Source: Microvirga lupini (GTDB lineage Bacteria > Pseudomonadota > Alphaproteobacteria > Rhizobiales > Beijerinckiaceae). Taken from it: 64,000 nt of DNA. The position numbers and the translations under genes are program-made. The stretch is taken from the NCBI RefSeq assembly GCF_014191055.1, contig NZ_JACHWB010000002.1:372001-436000 (forward strand), in the 5' to 3' direction. The stretch's first letter is position 1, and each line of letters opens with the position of its first letter. Below, one piece after another: positions 52,752 to 61,305 of this stretch. The notes beneath the pieces are model-generated. The model saw only the letters and a list, made by a program, of their open reading frames with translations, made no database searches and was not told the DNA's origin.

Positions 52752-52762
52752 GACCTGACATC

Positions 52763-53584
52763 ATGGCCGACGAGCCCTGGGCCCACAGCCGATACGATCT
52801 GCAACAGGCGCGCTCTCCGGACGCCCCGGAAACAGCCTCCTTCAATGATCCCCGGGGCGATGTCGGATGGATCCATTCCTACGAGACCGGGTCCACCCTC
52901 GACGGACCTGGGATCCGGGTCGTGGTGTTCATGAGCGGCTGTCTGTTACGCTGCCTGTACTGCCACAACCCCGATACCTGGCATCTCAAGGACGGCACTC
53001 AGGTCCCGTTCGAACGTGCCAGAACCGCGCTCGAGGCTTATGCCGCACCGTTGCGCGCCATGGATGGGGGACTGACGATCTCCGGCGGAGAGCCGCTGGT
53101 CCAACTGCACTTCACCAAGCGGCTTTTCGCGGCCGCCAAGGAAATGGGCCTCCACACGGCCTTGGACACATCTGGGTTTCTCGGGGCGCGGGCCGATGAC
53201 GAGTACCTGCGGCAGGTCGATCTCGTGCTGCTCGACATCAAGTCCTGGGATCCGGAGACCTACCGCCGGGCTGTGGGGCAGGAGATCCGCCCGACCATTC
53301 AATTCGCTGAACGTCTGGCTGCTCTCGGCAAACCGGTCTGGGTCCGGTTCGTGCTGGTTCCGGGCCTGACCGACGATCCTGCCAATGTCGAGGGCATCGC
53401 CCGCTTCGTCGCCCCGATGAAGAACGTGGAGTGGGTTGAGGTCCTCCCCTTTCATCAGATGGGCGCCTTCAAATGGAAGGCGATGGGCCTCAACTACGAA
53501 CTGTCCGACACACCGTCACCCTCCCCTGATTTGGTGGCGCGGGTGATTGGTCAATTCCGAGAGGCCGGCTGTCGCGCAAGATGA
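52763..53584 (+). CDS. pflA: Pyruvate formate-lyase activating enzyme
   Basis: 273 residues from ATG 52763; a GTG at 52748 overlapping the pflB stop would give 278 and is equally possible. A radical-SAM enzyme: the cluster motif SGCLLRCLYCHNPDTW (CxxxCxxC near residue 65), SGGEPLVQ for SAM binding and HTALDTSG. It abstracts a hydrogen from Gly756 of PflB. The N-terminal 40 residues before GDVGWIHSYETGSTLDGPGI are an extension without a cluster. Confidence 0.93.
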   Translation: MADEPWAHSRYDLQQARSPDAPETASFNDPRGDVGWIHSYETGSTLDGPGIRVVVFMSGCLLRCLYCHNPDTWHLKDGTQVPFERARTALEAYAAPLRAMDGGLTISGGEPLVQLHFTKRLFAAAKEMGLHTALDTSGFLGARADDEYLRQVDLVLLDIKSWDPETYRRAVGQEIRPTIQFAERLAALGKPVWVRFVLVPGLTDDPANVEGIARFVAPMKNVEWVEVLPFHQMGAFKWKAMGLNYELSDTPSPSPDLVARVIGQFREAGCRAR

Positions 53585-53590
53585 GGGAAG

Positions 53591-55162
53591 ATGGTGCTCG
53601 ATATCGTCCGTACGCTGCTTGAAGCCTCTCCCCTGCTGGCGCTGTTTCTTGCCATCGCGGCTGGTTATGCAATCGGTCAGATCTCGATTGCCGGAGTCTC
53701 GTTCGGCGCGGGCGCCGTATTGTTCACCGGCCTGATCATCGGCGCCATTGCCCCGAAGGCAGCCCCTCCCGGATTGGTTGGCACGCTTGGCCTTGTGATG
53801 TTTGTCTACGGCGTCGGCATACAATACGGCCCGCAATTCTTTGCAAGCCTGAAAGGACCCGGACTCAAGTATATCGCCCTCGCGGCCGCGGCCGTCATCG
53901 CCTCGCTCCTCGTCGCGATGACCCTTGCCGAGCCGCTCGGCATCTCGATGGCGACCGCGGCCGGATTGTTCGCCGGATCCGGCACGAGCACGCCGACCTT
54001 GCAGGCGGCCCTGGCGGCGGCGGGCAACCAGGATCCTGCGATCGGATATTCCGTCTCCTATCCCTTCGGCGTCATCGGGCCAATTGTTGTGATGACCATC
54101 ATGGCGGCTTGGGTCAAACCTACATTCAAGGCCCCGTCGCAGAACGTTCGAATCGCGGAGCTCACTCTTGAGACTCCAGGCGAGGACCATACGGTGGAGG
54201 AGATTTCATCGATCCTGCCATCCGACGTCAAGATCATCGCGGTACGCCAGCATCACGTGAATGCGCCGCCCGTCGCCGGTGCAAGATTGCACGAGGGCGA
54301 CGGATTGCTCCTGGTCGGCAGCCCGACAGGCATTGAGCAGGCGAAGGCAGCCATGGGGCACGAGGAACCGGGGCGTATCAGCCGCGACCGTTCCCATTAC
54401 GACGTCGTGCGCGTTTATGTTTCAAAAGCGGCCTTTGTCGGCAGAAGCGTGGGTGAGATCCCCCTTCCGGACTTTCCCGTCGTCATCTCGCACATCCGTC
54501 GCGGTGACGTCGACATCGTCGCGTCCCCCGACATGACGCTCGAGTTCGGTGATCTGCTCGTGGCTGCGGTGCCCTCAGACCGGAAGATCGAAGTGCAGCG
54601 CCATTTCGGCGACAGCATCAAGGGCAACGCCGAGCTGTCCTTCGTTTCGATCGGGGTTGGGATCGCGCTGGGGCTTCTCCTCGGCATGATCCCTGTGCCT
54701 CTGCCGGGAGGCGGCACCTTCAGCCTGGGCGTTGCCGGCGGACCGCTCGTCATGGCGCTCATCCTGGGCTGGCTCGGACGCACCGGTCCGCTCGGCTGGA
54801 GAATACCCGTGGTCGCCAATCTGGTCCTGCGCAACCTCGGCCTGTCGGTGTTCATCGGTGCGGTGGCCATCGGGGCAGGCAGCCCCTTCGTCCAGACTGT
54901 CGCCGCCAATGGGATTCAGATCCTCCTTGGAGGCGCAGCCGTGCTGCTCACTCTCGTGCTGATCGTACTGGTTGTCGGATATCTGCTGCGTATTCCGTTC
55001 GACGATCTGCTCGGCGTCTGCGCCGGCTCGACGGGCAATCCCGCCATTGTCGTTGCGGCCAATCGCTTAGCCCCCACCGAGCGGACGGACATTGGTTATG
55101 CGATCTGTTTCCCGAGCATGACCGTGGTCAAGATCATTGCGGTTCAGGTTCTCTTGAGCTGA
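53591..55162 (+). CDS. AspT/YidE-type exchanger with two TrkA-C domains
   Basis: 523 residues. Two homologous membrane halves of about five spans each (10-170 and 350-520), the second with FSLGVAGGPLVMALILGWLG and CAGSTGNPAIVVAANRL, the AspT duplicate motif (compare FAGSGTSTPTLQAALAAAG in the first half). Between them lie two RCK_C/TrkA-C domains (about 190-330). Members exchange aspartate for alanine or carry other carboxylates. It starts 6 bases after pflA, so the exchange of a fermentation substrate or product is likely; which one is unknown. Confidence 0.82.
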   Translation: MVLDIVRTLLEASPLLALFLAIAAGYAIGQISIAGVSFGAGAVLFTGLIIGAIAPKAAPPGLVGTLGLVMFVYGVGIQYGPQFFASLKGPGLKYIALAAAAVIASLLVAMTLAEPLGISMATAAGLFAGSGTSTPTLQAALAAAGNQDPAIGYSVSYPFGVIGPIVVMTIMAAWVKPTFKAPSQNVRIAELTLETPGEDHTVEEISSILPSDVKIIAVRQHHVNAPPVAGARLHEGDGLLLVGSPTGIEQAKAAMGHEEPGRISRDRSHYDVVRVYVSKAAFVGRSVGEIPLPDFPVVISHIRRGDVDIVASPDMTLEFGDLLVAAVPSDRKIEVQRHFGDSIKGNAELSFVSIGVGIALGLLLGMIPVPLPGGGTFSLGVAGGPLVMALILGWLGRTGPLGWRIPVVANLVLRNLGLSVFIGAVAIGAGSPFVQTVAANGIQILLGGAAVLLTLVLIVLVVGYLLRIPFDDLLGVCAGSTGNPAIVVAANRLAPTERTDIGYAICFPSMTVVKIIAVQVLLS

Positions 55163-55316
55163 AGGCTCACAGCCTGCTGGTTTGGTGCCATTTCGCAACA
55201 CTGAACAACATTCGCGCGCTGTCAGTCCTTTGTTTCTTAGAGCTTGATTGACGGTTTTTCACCCGTTTGCACAATCATCGATCAATATGACTAGGCTTTG
55301 TCTTGGAGTTCGTCCC

Positions 55317-56753
55317 ATGGCGTCAGTCAGAACTGTGTTGCTCGGATGCGCGGCGATCATGACCGGCGGAGCACAGGCCGCCGATCTGCCGGCCAAATCA
55401 GCTGCTTCTGTCGATTACGTCCGGATCTGCTCCACCTATGGCACCGGCTTCTTCTACATTCCTGGTACGGAAACATGCCTGCGCGTCGGCGGCCGGGTTC
55501 GCGCCGAGTATCTCTATCTTGAGCCGGATAACCGGGCTGACAACGCAATCGGTTTTCGTGCCCGGGGCCGGGTGAACCTCGATAGCCGGACAGCTACCGC
55601 TTATGGCCTCCTGCGCACCTACATCCGCATGGAGATGACTCGAAACACCGGGGCCTATGGCGACGCGTCGACCAGCCCCAACATCGCTCAGGCCTACATC
55701 CAGTTCGGCGGCCTGACCGCAGGTCGAGCGGTTTCATTCTTCACCGATCCGAATCTGCCGGTTCCAAACTTCGGCGACCTGCGTTTTGACGACCCATCGA
55801 ACGCCGAAGTGAACCTGCTGGCCTATACCTTCTCGTTCGGCAACGGCTTTTCCGCCACCCTGTCGCTTGAGGAAGGGCGGCGGGTCAACAACGAGCTGGA
55901 CTTCCCCCTGTTCGGTGTTGGCGCCCCCCCTCCTGTGCTTGCTCCGCTGGCGTATGCCTACGGCGGTGAGCGTATGCCGGATGTCGTGGCCAATATCCGC
56001 TACACGGGCACCTGGGGCGGGGCTCAGTTGTCTGGCGCCCTGCATCAGATCCGCGATGTCGCATTTGGCCTTACCAGCGAAGGCGGCGTGGTCGTCCCTG
56101 TGATCAACCCGGTCACAGGCTTACCTTATCCGGCATATGCCGACACGGATTACGGCTTCGCGATTGCCGCGCATGCCTATGCCAATCTACCGTTCCTCGG
56201 AACTGGTGATACGGGCTGGATCTCGGCGACCTATACGGACGGCGCGGTCGGCTACATCAATGCCGGTCAGGCGGGCTCGATCAGCAATGCATTCATCGGC
56301 GCCGGCCCGCTGCAAATGCCCTTCGCAGACGCCTTCGTAAACCCCATCACGGGTGAGTTCGACACCAACAAGGCTTATGGTATCGCCGGCGGCATCAACC
56401 ATAACTGGACGCCAACCATCCAGACGAACATCTTCGGATCTTGGATGCGCTTCGATGCTCCAGGCATTGCCCAATATGCAATCCCGACGACGCCTGCGAC
56501 AACTGCGGCTGGCATAGCAGGAGCAAACACCGGGCTCGTTGACTTCAACGAGTACCGTGTCGGCGCCAACGCGATATGGACACCGGTGGAAGGTTTCCTC
56601 ATCGGCGTTGAGGCGCTCTATATCAGGGTCGATCCACGCGGGCGCGCCGCCATTCCGGTTACGGATGCCGCCGGTACGCCGACGGGCGCCTTCACTGCAA
56701 CCGGATCGGAAGATACTTGGGAAGGCCGCCTTCGCATCCAGCGCGACTTTTAA
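55317..56753 (+). CDS. Alphaproteobacterial porin (Omp2-like)
   Basis: 478 residues from ATG 55317; upstream in-frame starts lie in non-coding sequence. Signal peptide ends GGAQAAD; the mature N-terminus VDYVRICSTYGTGFFYIPGT with CLRVGGRVRAEY is typical of Brucella Omp2/rhizobial porins (two cysteines). The chain is a 16-strand barrel with GFRARGRVNLDSRT and the terminal Phe in RIQRDF needed for outer-membrane insertion. It is 154 bases after the exchanger gene and probably has its own promoter; no direct-repeat site was seen here. Confidence 0.9.
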   Translation: MASVRTVLLGCAAIMTGGAQAADLPAKSAASVDYVRICSTYGTGFFYIPGTETCLRVGGRVRAEYLYLEPDNRADNAIGFRARGRVNLDSRTATAYGLLRTYIRMEMTRNTGAYGDASTSPNIAQAYIQFGGLTAGRAVSFFTDPNLPVPNFGDLRFDDPSNAEVNLLAYTFSFGNGFSATLSLEEGRRVNNELDFPLFGVGAPPPVLAPLAYAYGGERMPDVVANIRYTGTWGGAQLSGALHQIRDVAFGLTSEGGVVVPVINPVTGLPYPAYADTDYGFAIAAHAYANLPFLGTGDTGWISATYTDGAVGYINAGQAGSISNAFIGAGPLQMPFADAFVNPITGEFDTNKAYGIAGGINHNWTPTIQTNIFGSWMRFDAPGIAQYAIPTTPATTAAGIAGANTGLVDFNEYRVGANAIWTPVEGFLIGVEALYIRVDPRGRAAIPVTDAAGTPTGAFTATGSEDTWEGRLRIQRDF

Positions 56754-56938
56754 GCTGATAACTCTCCCGACCTTTAGCTCCGCCTCCCACCCGTCCCGCG
56801 GCCCCAAGCGCCAGATCCCGGATGCCCCAGCAAACTGGCTGTTATCTCAAACGTTGTCTTGTCGCAGACATCACTCCGACGAACATATCCAGACGGTATC
56901 GGCAACTTGAAAGTCTCAGATCGAAAGTCAGTGGCGCG

Positions 56939-58045
56939 TCATCCTTGGTGGGTTTCATCGCGCCAGGCGGTGGGCGTCCGGCCCGACCAGCGCCGGAAGG
57001 CGCGGGTGAAGGCGCTCGCCTCGGAATAACCGAGGGCTGCCGCGATCTGGCCCAGCGGCACCTCGGTATCCTGCAGTAACTGACGGGCAATCTCGAAGCG
57101 GATCTCGTTCGTGATCGCCCGGTAGCCCATGCCGCTGCCCTGCAGGCGGCGGCTCAGGGTGCGGCGGTGCATGGTCAGCAACTCGGCGATGTCCTCGGCC
57201 GAACAGTGGGTGCTCGTGAGCCGCGTGCGCAGCAGCCGCCGGATGTCATCTGAGAACTCGGAGCCCTGGCTGCCCTTGATCTGCTGAATCCGCTCCTCCA
57301 GCATGGCCCGCATTACCGGATCGGCCCCGGCGATCCGGATCTCCAGGTCACCGACCGGGAAGACGATGGTGGCACTCTCCTGGTTGAACCGCACGGGCGT
57401 ACGGAAGTGACGGCGGTAGGGCTCCTGATCTACAGGGGCGGCCCGGGGCAGCAGCACCTCGCTCGGGCTCCAGTCCGCCCCGCACAGGGCGCGCAGGGCG
57501 TTGACCGCCACTGCGAGGGATCCGTCCGAGATCTGATCCGCGCTCTCGACCTCGGGCTGGTAGACCGAGAAGGTGAACAGGGCGATATCACCGCTGATGG
57601 TCAGCGATGGCACGGAGCCCCGGTTCTGGATGCTCAGGTTCGAGACAAGCGCCCGCATGGCATCACCTACCGTTTCCGAGTGCTGCATCAGGCGCCCCAC
57701 CAGCCCGAGCGACAGGATGGTGGCACGCCGACCGACCAGCAACCCGAAATGCGGGCAGTGGGTGCGGGCCAGGCACAAGGTAAGCAGCCGACCCAAGGCC
57801 GCGTGCGGGATCACGTTGGCGGCATCGTCGAACAGGCGCGGATCGAGGCCTGCCTCGCGGATGACCGGATCGGGATCGATGCCGAAATCGCGCAGGATCG
57901 GGGCGATTTCCTTGGCGACCCCGAGGTGAATGTAGCCCGCCGGAAGCGTGCGCCCTGACTCTGCCAGAACGGTTGGCGAGACCAGAATCTTCCGCCCGGA
58001 AACATAGCTCTGAATCGTGGATACAGGCCCGATGTCGTTGGTCAT
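56939..58045 (-). CDS. AraC-family transcriptional regulator (paralogue B)
   Basis: 368 residues from ATG 58045 (AAGG upstream); the open frame continues to a TTG at 58120. Same domain order as the regulator at 22.2-23.3 kb: effector domain with PAGYIHLGVAKEIAPILRDF and a C-terminal AraC domain with AEDIAELLTMHRRTLSRRL, VPLGQIAAALGYSEASAFTR and RRWSGRTPTAWR. The two proteins are clearly paralogues. Two direct-repeat sites lie upstream but face away from this gene. Confidence 0.9.
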   Translation of the reverse strand: MTNDIGPVSTIQSYVSGRKILVSPTVLAESGRTLPAGYIHLGVAKEIAPILRDFGIDPDPVIREAGLDPRLFDDAANVIPHAALGRLLTLCLARTHCPHFGLLVGRRATILSLGLVGRLMQHSETVGDAMRALVSNLSIQNRGSVPSLTISGDIALFTFSVYQPEVESADQISDGSLAVAVNALRALCGADWSPSEVLLPRAAPVDQEPYRRHFRTPVRFNQESATIVFPVGDLEIRIAGADPVMRAMLEERIQQIKGSQGSEFSDDIRRLLRTRLTSTHCSAEDIAELLTMHRRTLSRRLQGSGMGYRAITNEIRFEIARQLLQDTEVPLGQIAAALGYSEASAFTRAFRRWSGRTPTAWRDETHQG

Positions 58046-58186
58046 CGCCTTCTCACAGAGTTCTGGAACCTGGCTCAGACTCTGACAATCCGCGAGCGCC
58101 GACGCCTTGACCAGGATCAATCTAACCTATGTTAATCAACGATTGGGGCGAAATCCTGAATTTTGCCTACGTTTGTCTCTGCCACG

Positions 58187-58223
58187 GTCCTGCAGGGTCA
58201 AAGACCTGTCTCGAGGCATCAAG
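58187..58223 (+). promoter_or_regulatory. Direct-repeat regulatory site 12
   Basis: GTCCTGCAGGGTCAAA and GTCTCGAGGCATCAAG, starts 21 bases apart. The weakest match of the set (distal repeat lacks the A run) and no good -10 box. No gene follows before site 13. Confidence 0.55.
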
Positions 58224-58419
58224 CCGGCCGGTCCGATCAGCGTCATTCTGGCGTCCCTGCTTCTCTTCTTCCTTCTACCCCTCACGATCGGAGGAGCGAA
58301 CCTGCATGTGGAGCCGCTCAGCCTGCCTGGTGCCATCCTGGTGACAAGTGGGGGGCATTCAGGACCCGGATCACCGGATGCCCACCGCATGCACGGTCCC
58401 AAGGCCGAAAGCGAGAGCT

Positions 58420-58456
58420 GTCCCAAAATGCCAAGCCATCGTCACGTCCGGTCAAG
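58420..58456 (+). promoter_or_regulatory. Direct-repeat regulatory site 13, for PPK2
   Basis: GTCCCAAAATGCCAAG and GTCACGTCCGGTCAAG, starts 21 bases apart; TATTCT at 58476-58481, 19 bases downstream, is the -10 candidate. Confidence 0.75.
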
Positions 58457-58581
58457 CGACGGTAGGGCATTTCTGTATTCTGATCGGCAATCGGTCCCCG
58501 CAGCGAACTCGGGATCATGCGCCCTTCGTTCCCGATCCTGCAGGCCCACCAGTATATCATACCAGGGTCGCGGTGCGTGCC

Positions 58582-59427
58582 ATGATGCGTGAAGAGCTTC
58601 TAAACAAACAGAGAGCCGATGCCGGCGCGACGGTTGACTTCGATAGTCGAGAGACGATGAAACGGAAGGAGTTTGAGAGCGAGCTGAGGAAGCTCCAGGT
58701 CGAACTCGTCCGCCTGCAAACCTGGGCCAAGGCGACAGGCGCCAGGATCATCGTGGTCTTCGAGGGGCGTGACACCGCCGGCAAAGGTGGCGTGATCAGC
58801 CGGATCACGCAACGTGTCAGTCCCCGGGTGTTCCGGCATGTCGCCCTGCCGGCCCCGACCGAGCGCGAGAAGAGCCAGCTCTACATCCAGCGCTACATCG
58901 CCCAGTTCCCAGCCGCCGGCGAGATCGTGCTGTTCGACCGCTCCTGGTACAACCGGGCCGGGGTCGAGCGCGTGATGGGCTTCTGCACCGAAGACGAGTA
59001 CGAGCGCTTCATGCGCCTCGTGCCGCCGTTCGAAAATGAGATCGTCGACAACGGCATCATCCTGCTCAAGTACTTTCTCGACGTCAGCCAGGACGAGCAG
59101 CGCCGTCGCTTCGCCGACCGGATCGAGGATCCCATCAAGCATTGGAAGCTCAGCCCGATGGATACCGAGTCGGTGCGGCGCTGGTGGGATTACACGATAG
59201 CCTACCAGGACATGCTGCGGGCCACCGACACGCCGGCATGTCCCTGGCATATCGTCCCGTCCGACGACAAGCGCCGGGCACGGCTGAACCTGATCGCGCA
59301 CATGCTCAGCCAGATCCCATACAAGAAGGTCAAGATCGAGCTGCCGAAGGTGCCGAAGGCGGAACCCAAGCCCAAGAGGGTCAAGGAAGGCCTGCATGCG
59401 GGGCACGTCGTGCCAGCACGGTACTGA
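58582..59427 (+). CDS. ppk2: Polyphosphate kinase 2
   Basis: 281 residues from ATG 58582 (a second ATG follows at once). It carries Walker A in FEGRDTAGKGG (60-70), the lid/Walker B region with FDRSWYNRAGVERVMGF (Asp119) and KHWKLSPMDTESVRRWWDYT, all diagnostic of PPK2. The enzyme moves phosphate between polyphosphate and nucleoside diphosphates, mostly making GTP or ATP from polyphosphate. Under site 13 and followed by a SulP transporter and a CYTH protein in the same direction. Confidence 0.92.
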   Translation: MMREELLNKQRADAGATVDFDSRETMKRKEFESELRKLQVELVRLQTWAKATGARIIVVFEGRDTAGKGGVISRITQRVSPRVFRHVALPAPTEREKSQLYIQRYIAQFPAAGEIVLFDRSWYNRAGVERVMGFCTEDEYERFMRLVPPFENEIVDNGIILLKYFLDVSQDEQRRRFADRIEDPIKHWKLSPMDTESVRRWWDYTIAYQDMLRATDTPACPWHIVPSDDKRRARLNLIAHMLSQIPYKKVKIELPKVPKAEPKPKRVKEGLHAGHVVPARY

Positions 59428-59457
59428 GAACATGGGGTCATAGCCCGGAGCTCGGTC

Positions 59458-61293
59458 ATGGCCGGCACGCACCCAGTCGATCCGCTTCCCCCCAGCCGGG
59501 TGGAAGCTGCGACAGTGCCGTTTGCAGACAGGAGCAACCTGACAGATGGACATGAGGTCGGGAGCCAAAGCCAACAGGACGGGATGTCAGTTGCCCATGG
59601 GATGAGCCATGAGTCCGGATGGTTGCGCTGGATGCCGGGCCTGCGCACCCTTCTCCACTACGAGCCGGCATGGCTGGGCCATGATGTCGTGGCCGGCCTG
59701 GTGCTCGCGACCATGCTCGTCCCGGTCGGGATCGCCTATGCCGTGGCATCCGGCCTGCCGGGCATCTGCGGTCTCTACGCCACGATCATCCCGCTATTGG
59801 TTTATGCTGTATTCGGGCCAAGCCGCATCCTTGTCCTCGGCCCGGACTCGGCCCTTGCCGCCGTCATTCTCGGCGTCGTGCTCCCGCTGTCCGCCGGCGA
59901 CCCAGGGCGGGCCGTCACCTTGGGCGGCATGATGGCGCTCGTGTCGGGAACGGTCCTTATCCTGGCCGGGTTGGGGCGTCTGGGCTTCGTCACCGAGCTC
60001 CTGTCCAAGCCGATCCGATACGGCTACATGAACGGCATCGCCCTTACCGTCCTGATCAGCCAGCTCCCCAAGCTGTTCGGTTTTTCCGTCGAGAGCACGG
60101 GACCGTTGCGGGACCTGTGGACCATCGGCGGGGCGATCCTCACTGGCAGGACGAACTGGGTGGCTCTTGCGATTGGTTTGGGAACGCTAGTGACCATTCT
60201 GCTGCTGCGGGGCAGCCGGCGCGTGCCGGGCATCCTGGTCGCTGTCGTCGGCGCCACCGTCATTGTCGGCATGCTCGACCTCGCTGAGCGCCGCGACGTC
60301 TCGATCCTCGGATCGCTGCCCCAGGGTCTGCCCGGTTTTGCGATCCCTTGGATCGGGGTCGGCGATATCGCTTCCGTATTGATCGGGGGTTGTGCCGTAG
60401 CCATGGTGTCGTTCGCCGATACCAGCGTGCTCTCCCGCGCCTATGCCGCACGGACGCGCACAGCGGTCGACCCGAACCAGGAGATGGTGGGGCTCGGAGC
60501 CGCCAACCTCGCCACCGGTTTCTTTCAAGGCTTTCCGATCAGCAGCAGCAGCTCGCGCACGCCCGTGGCCGAAGCGGCCGGAGCCCGCACGCAACTGACC
60601 GGCATCGTCGGCGCACTCGCCATTGCCCTGCTCCTGCTTCTAGCGCCCGAGCTCCTCCGCAACCTGCCGACCTCCGCCCTGGCTGCCGTCGTCATCGCAT
60701 CGGCCATTGGATTGTTCGAGATTGCCGACCTCAGGCGGATTTACCGCATCCAGCGTTGGGAGTTCTGGCTGTCGGTCGCCTGCTTCGCCGGCGTGGCGAC
60801 ATTCGGCGCAATCCCGGGAATCGGCATTGCAATCGTCATCGCAGTGATCGAGTTTCTGTGGGACGGATGGCGTCCCTATTCCGCCGTCCTGGGACGACCG
60901 GCCGGCGTCGAGGGCTATCACGACGTCACGCGCTATCCGGAGGCCCGTCGCCTTCCCGGCCTTGTCCTTTTTCGCTGGGATGCTCCCCTGTTCTTCGCCA
61001 ACGTGGAACTTTTCCGTGAGCGCGTTCTCGCCGCCGTAGCGGAATCGCCGACCCCGGTGCGGTGCGTGGTGGTCGCGGCGGCTCCCGTCACGAGCGTCGA
61101 CGTGACAGCCGCCGATGCCTTGGCCGAGCTCGATGAGGCCTTGCTGGCGCAAGGCATTGAGCTCCGGTTTGCCGAGCTGAAGGACCCCGTGAAGGACAAG
61201 CTGCGGCGGTTTGGGCTGTTCGATCGGTTTGGCGAGACGCGGTTCTTCCCCACGCTCGAAACGGCCGTATCGCGCTACCAGGAAAAGACATGA
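59458..61293 (+). CDS. SulP-family anion transporter with STAS domain
   Basis: 611 residues: a hydrophilic 60-residue N-terminus, 10-12 membrane spans (AGLVLATMLVPVGIAYAVASG is the SulP signature at about 80-100), and a cytoplasmic STAS domain (about 500-600, with VVVAAAPVTSVDVTAADAL). SulP proteins carry sulfate, bicarbonate or dicarboxylates; sulfate cannot be assumed. A start at the internal Met near residue 43 (MSVAHGMSHE) would be closer to the usual family length. Starts 30 bases after ppk2 stop. Confidence 0.88.
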   Translation: MAGTHPVDPLPPSRVEAATVPFADRSNLTDGHEVGSQSQQDGMSVAHGMSHESGWLRWMPGLRTLLHYEPAWLGHDVVAGLVLATMLVPVGIAYAVASGLPGICGLYATIIPLLVYAVFGPSRILVLGPDSALAAVILGVVLPLSAGDPGRAVTLGGMMALVSGTVLILAGLGRLGFVTELLSKPIRYGYMNGIALTVLISQLPKLFGFSVESTGPLRDLWTIGGAILTGRTNWVALAIGLGTLVTILLLRGSRRVPGILVAVVGATVIVGMLDLAERRDVSILGSLPQGLPGFAIPWIGVGDIASVLIGGCAVAMVSFADTSVLSRAYAARTRTAVDPNQEMVGLGAANLATGFFQGFPISSSSSRTPVAEAAGARTQLTGIVGALAIALLLLLAPELLRNLPTSALAAVVIASAIGLFEIADLRRIYRIQRWEFWLSVACFAGVATFGAIPGIGIAIVIAVIEFLWDGWRPYSAVLGRPAGVEGYHDVTRYPEARRLPGLVLFRWDAPLFFANVELFRERVLAAVAESPTPVRCVVVAAAPVTSVDVTAADALAELDEALLAQGIELRFAELKDPVKDKLRRFGLFDRFGETRFFPTLETAVSRYQEKT

Positions 61294-61305
61294 AGAGGCT
61301 TGACC

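Larger units (their letters stand above)
58046..58581. other. Control region with two regulatory sites and no clear gene
   Basis: 536 bases between paralogue B and PPK2. Sites 12 and 13 both point towards PPK2. Between them the only start with a ribosome site (GGAGGAG, ATG at 58306) would give 12 residues. A hydrophobic reading frame here (ILASLLLFFLLPLTIGG) has no proper start codon. A small RNA or degraded small gene under site 12 is possible. Confidence 0.4.

Noticed and set aside
55236..55275. CTTGATTGACGG-like sequence before the porin gene as a fourteenth site
   Set aside because: Only a half match and in the wrong orientation; no second repeat 21 bases away.
56880..56938. CTTGAAAGTCTCAGAT near the end of AraC paralogue B as a site
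   Set aside because: Single half-site only, lacking the partner repeat and a gene to control.
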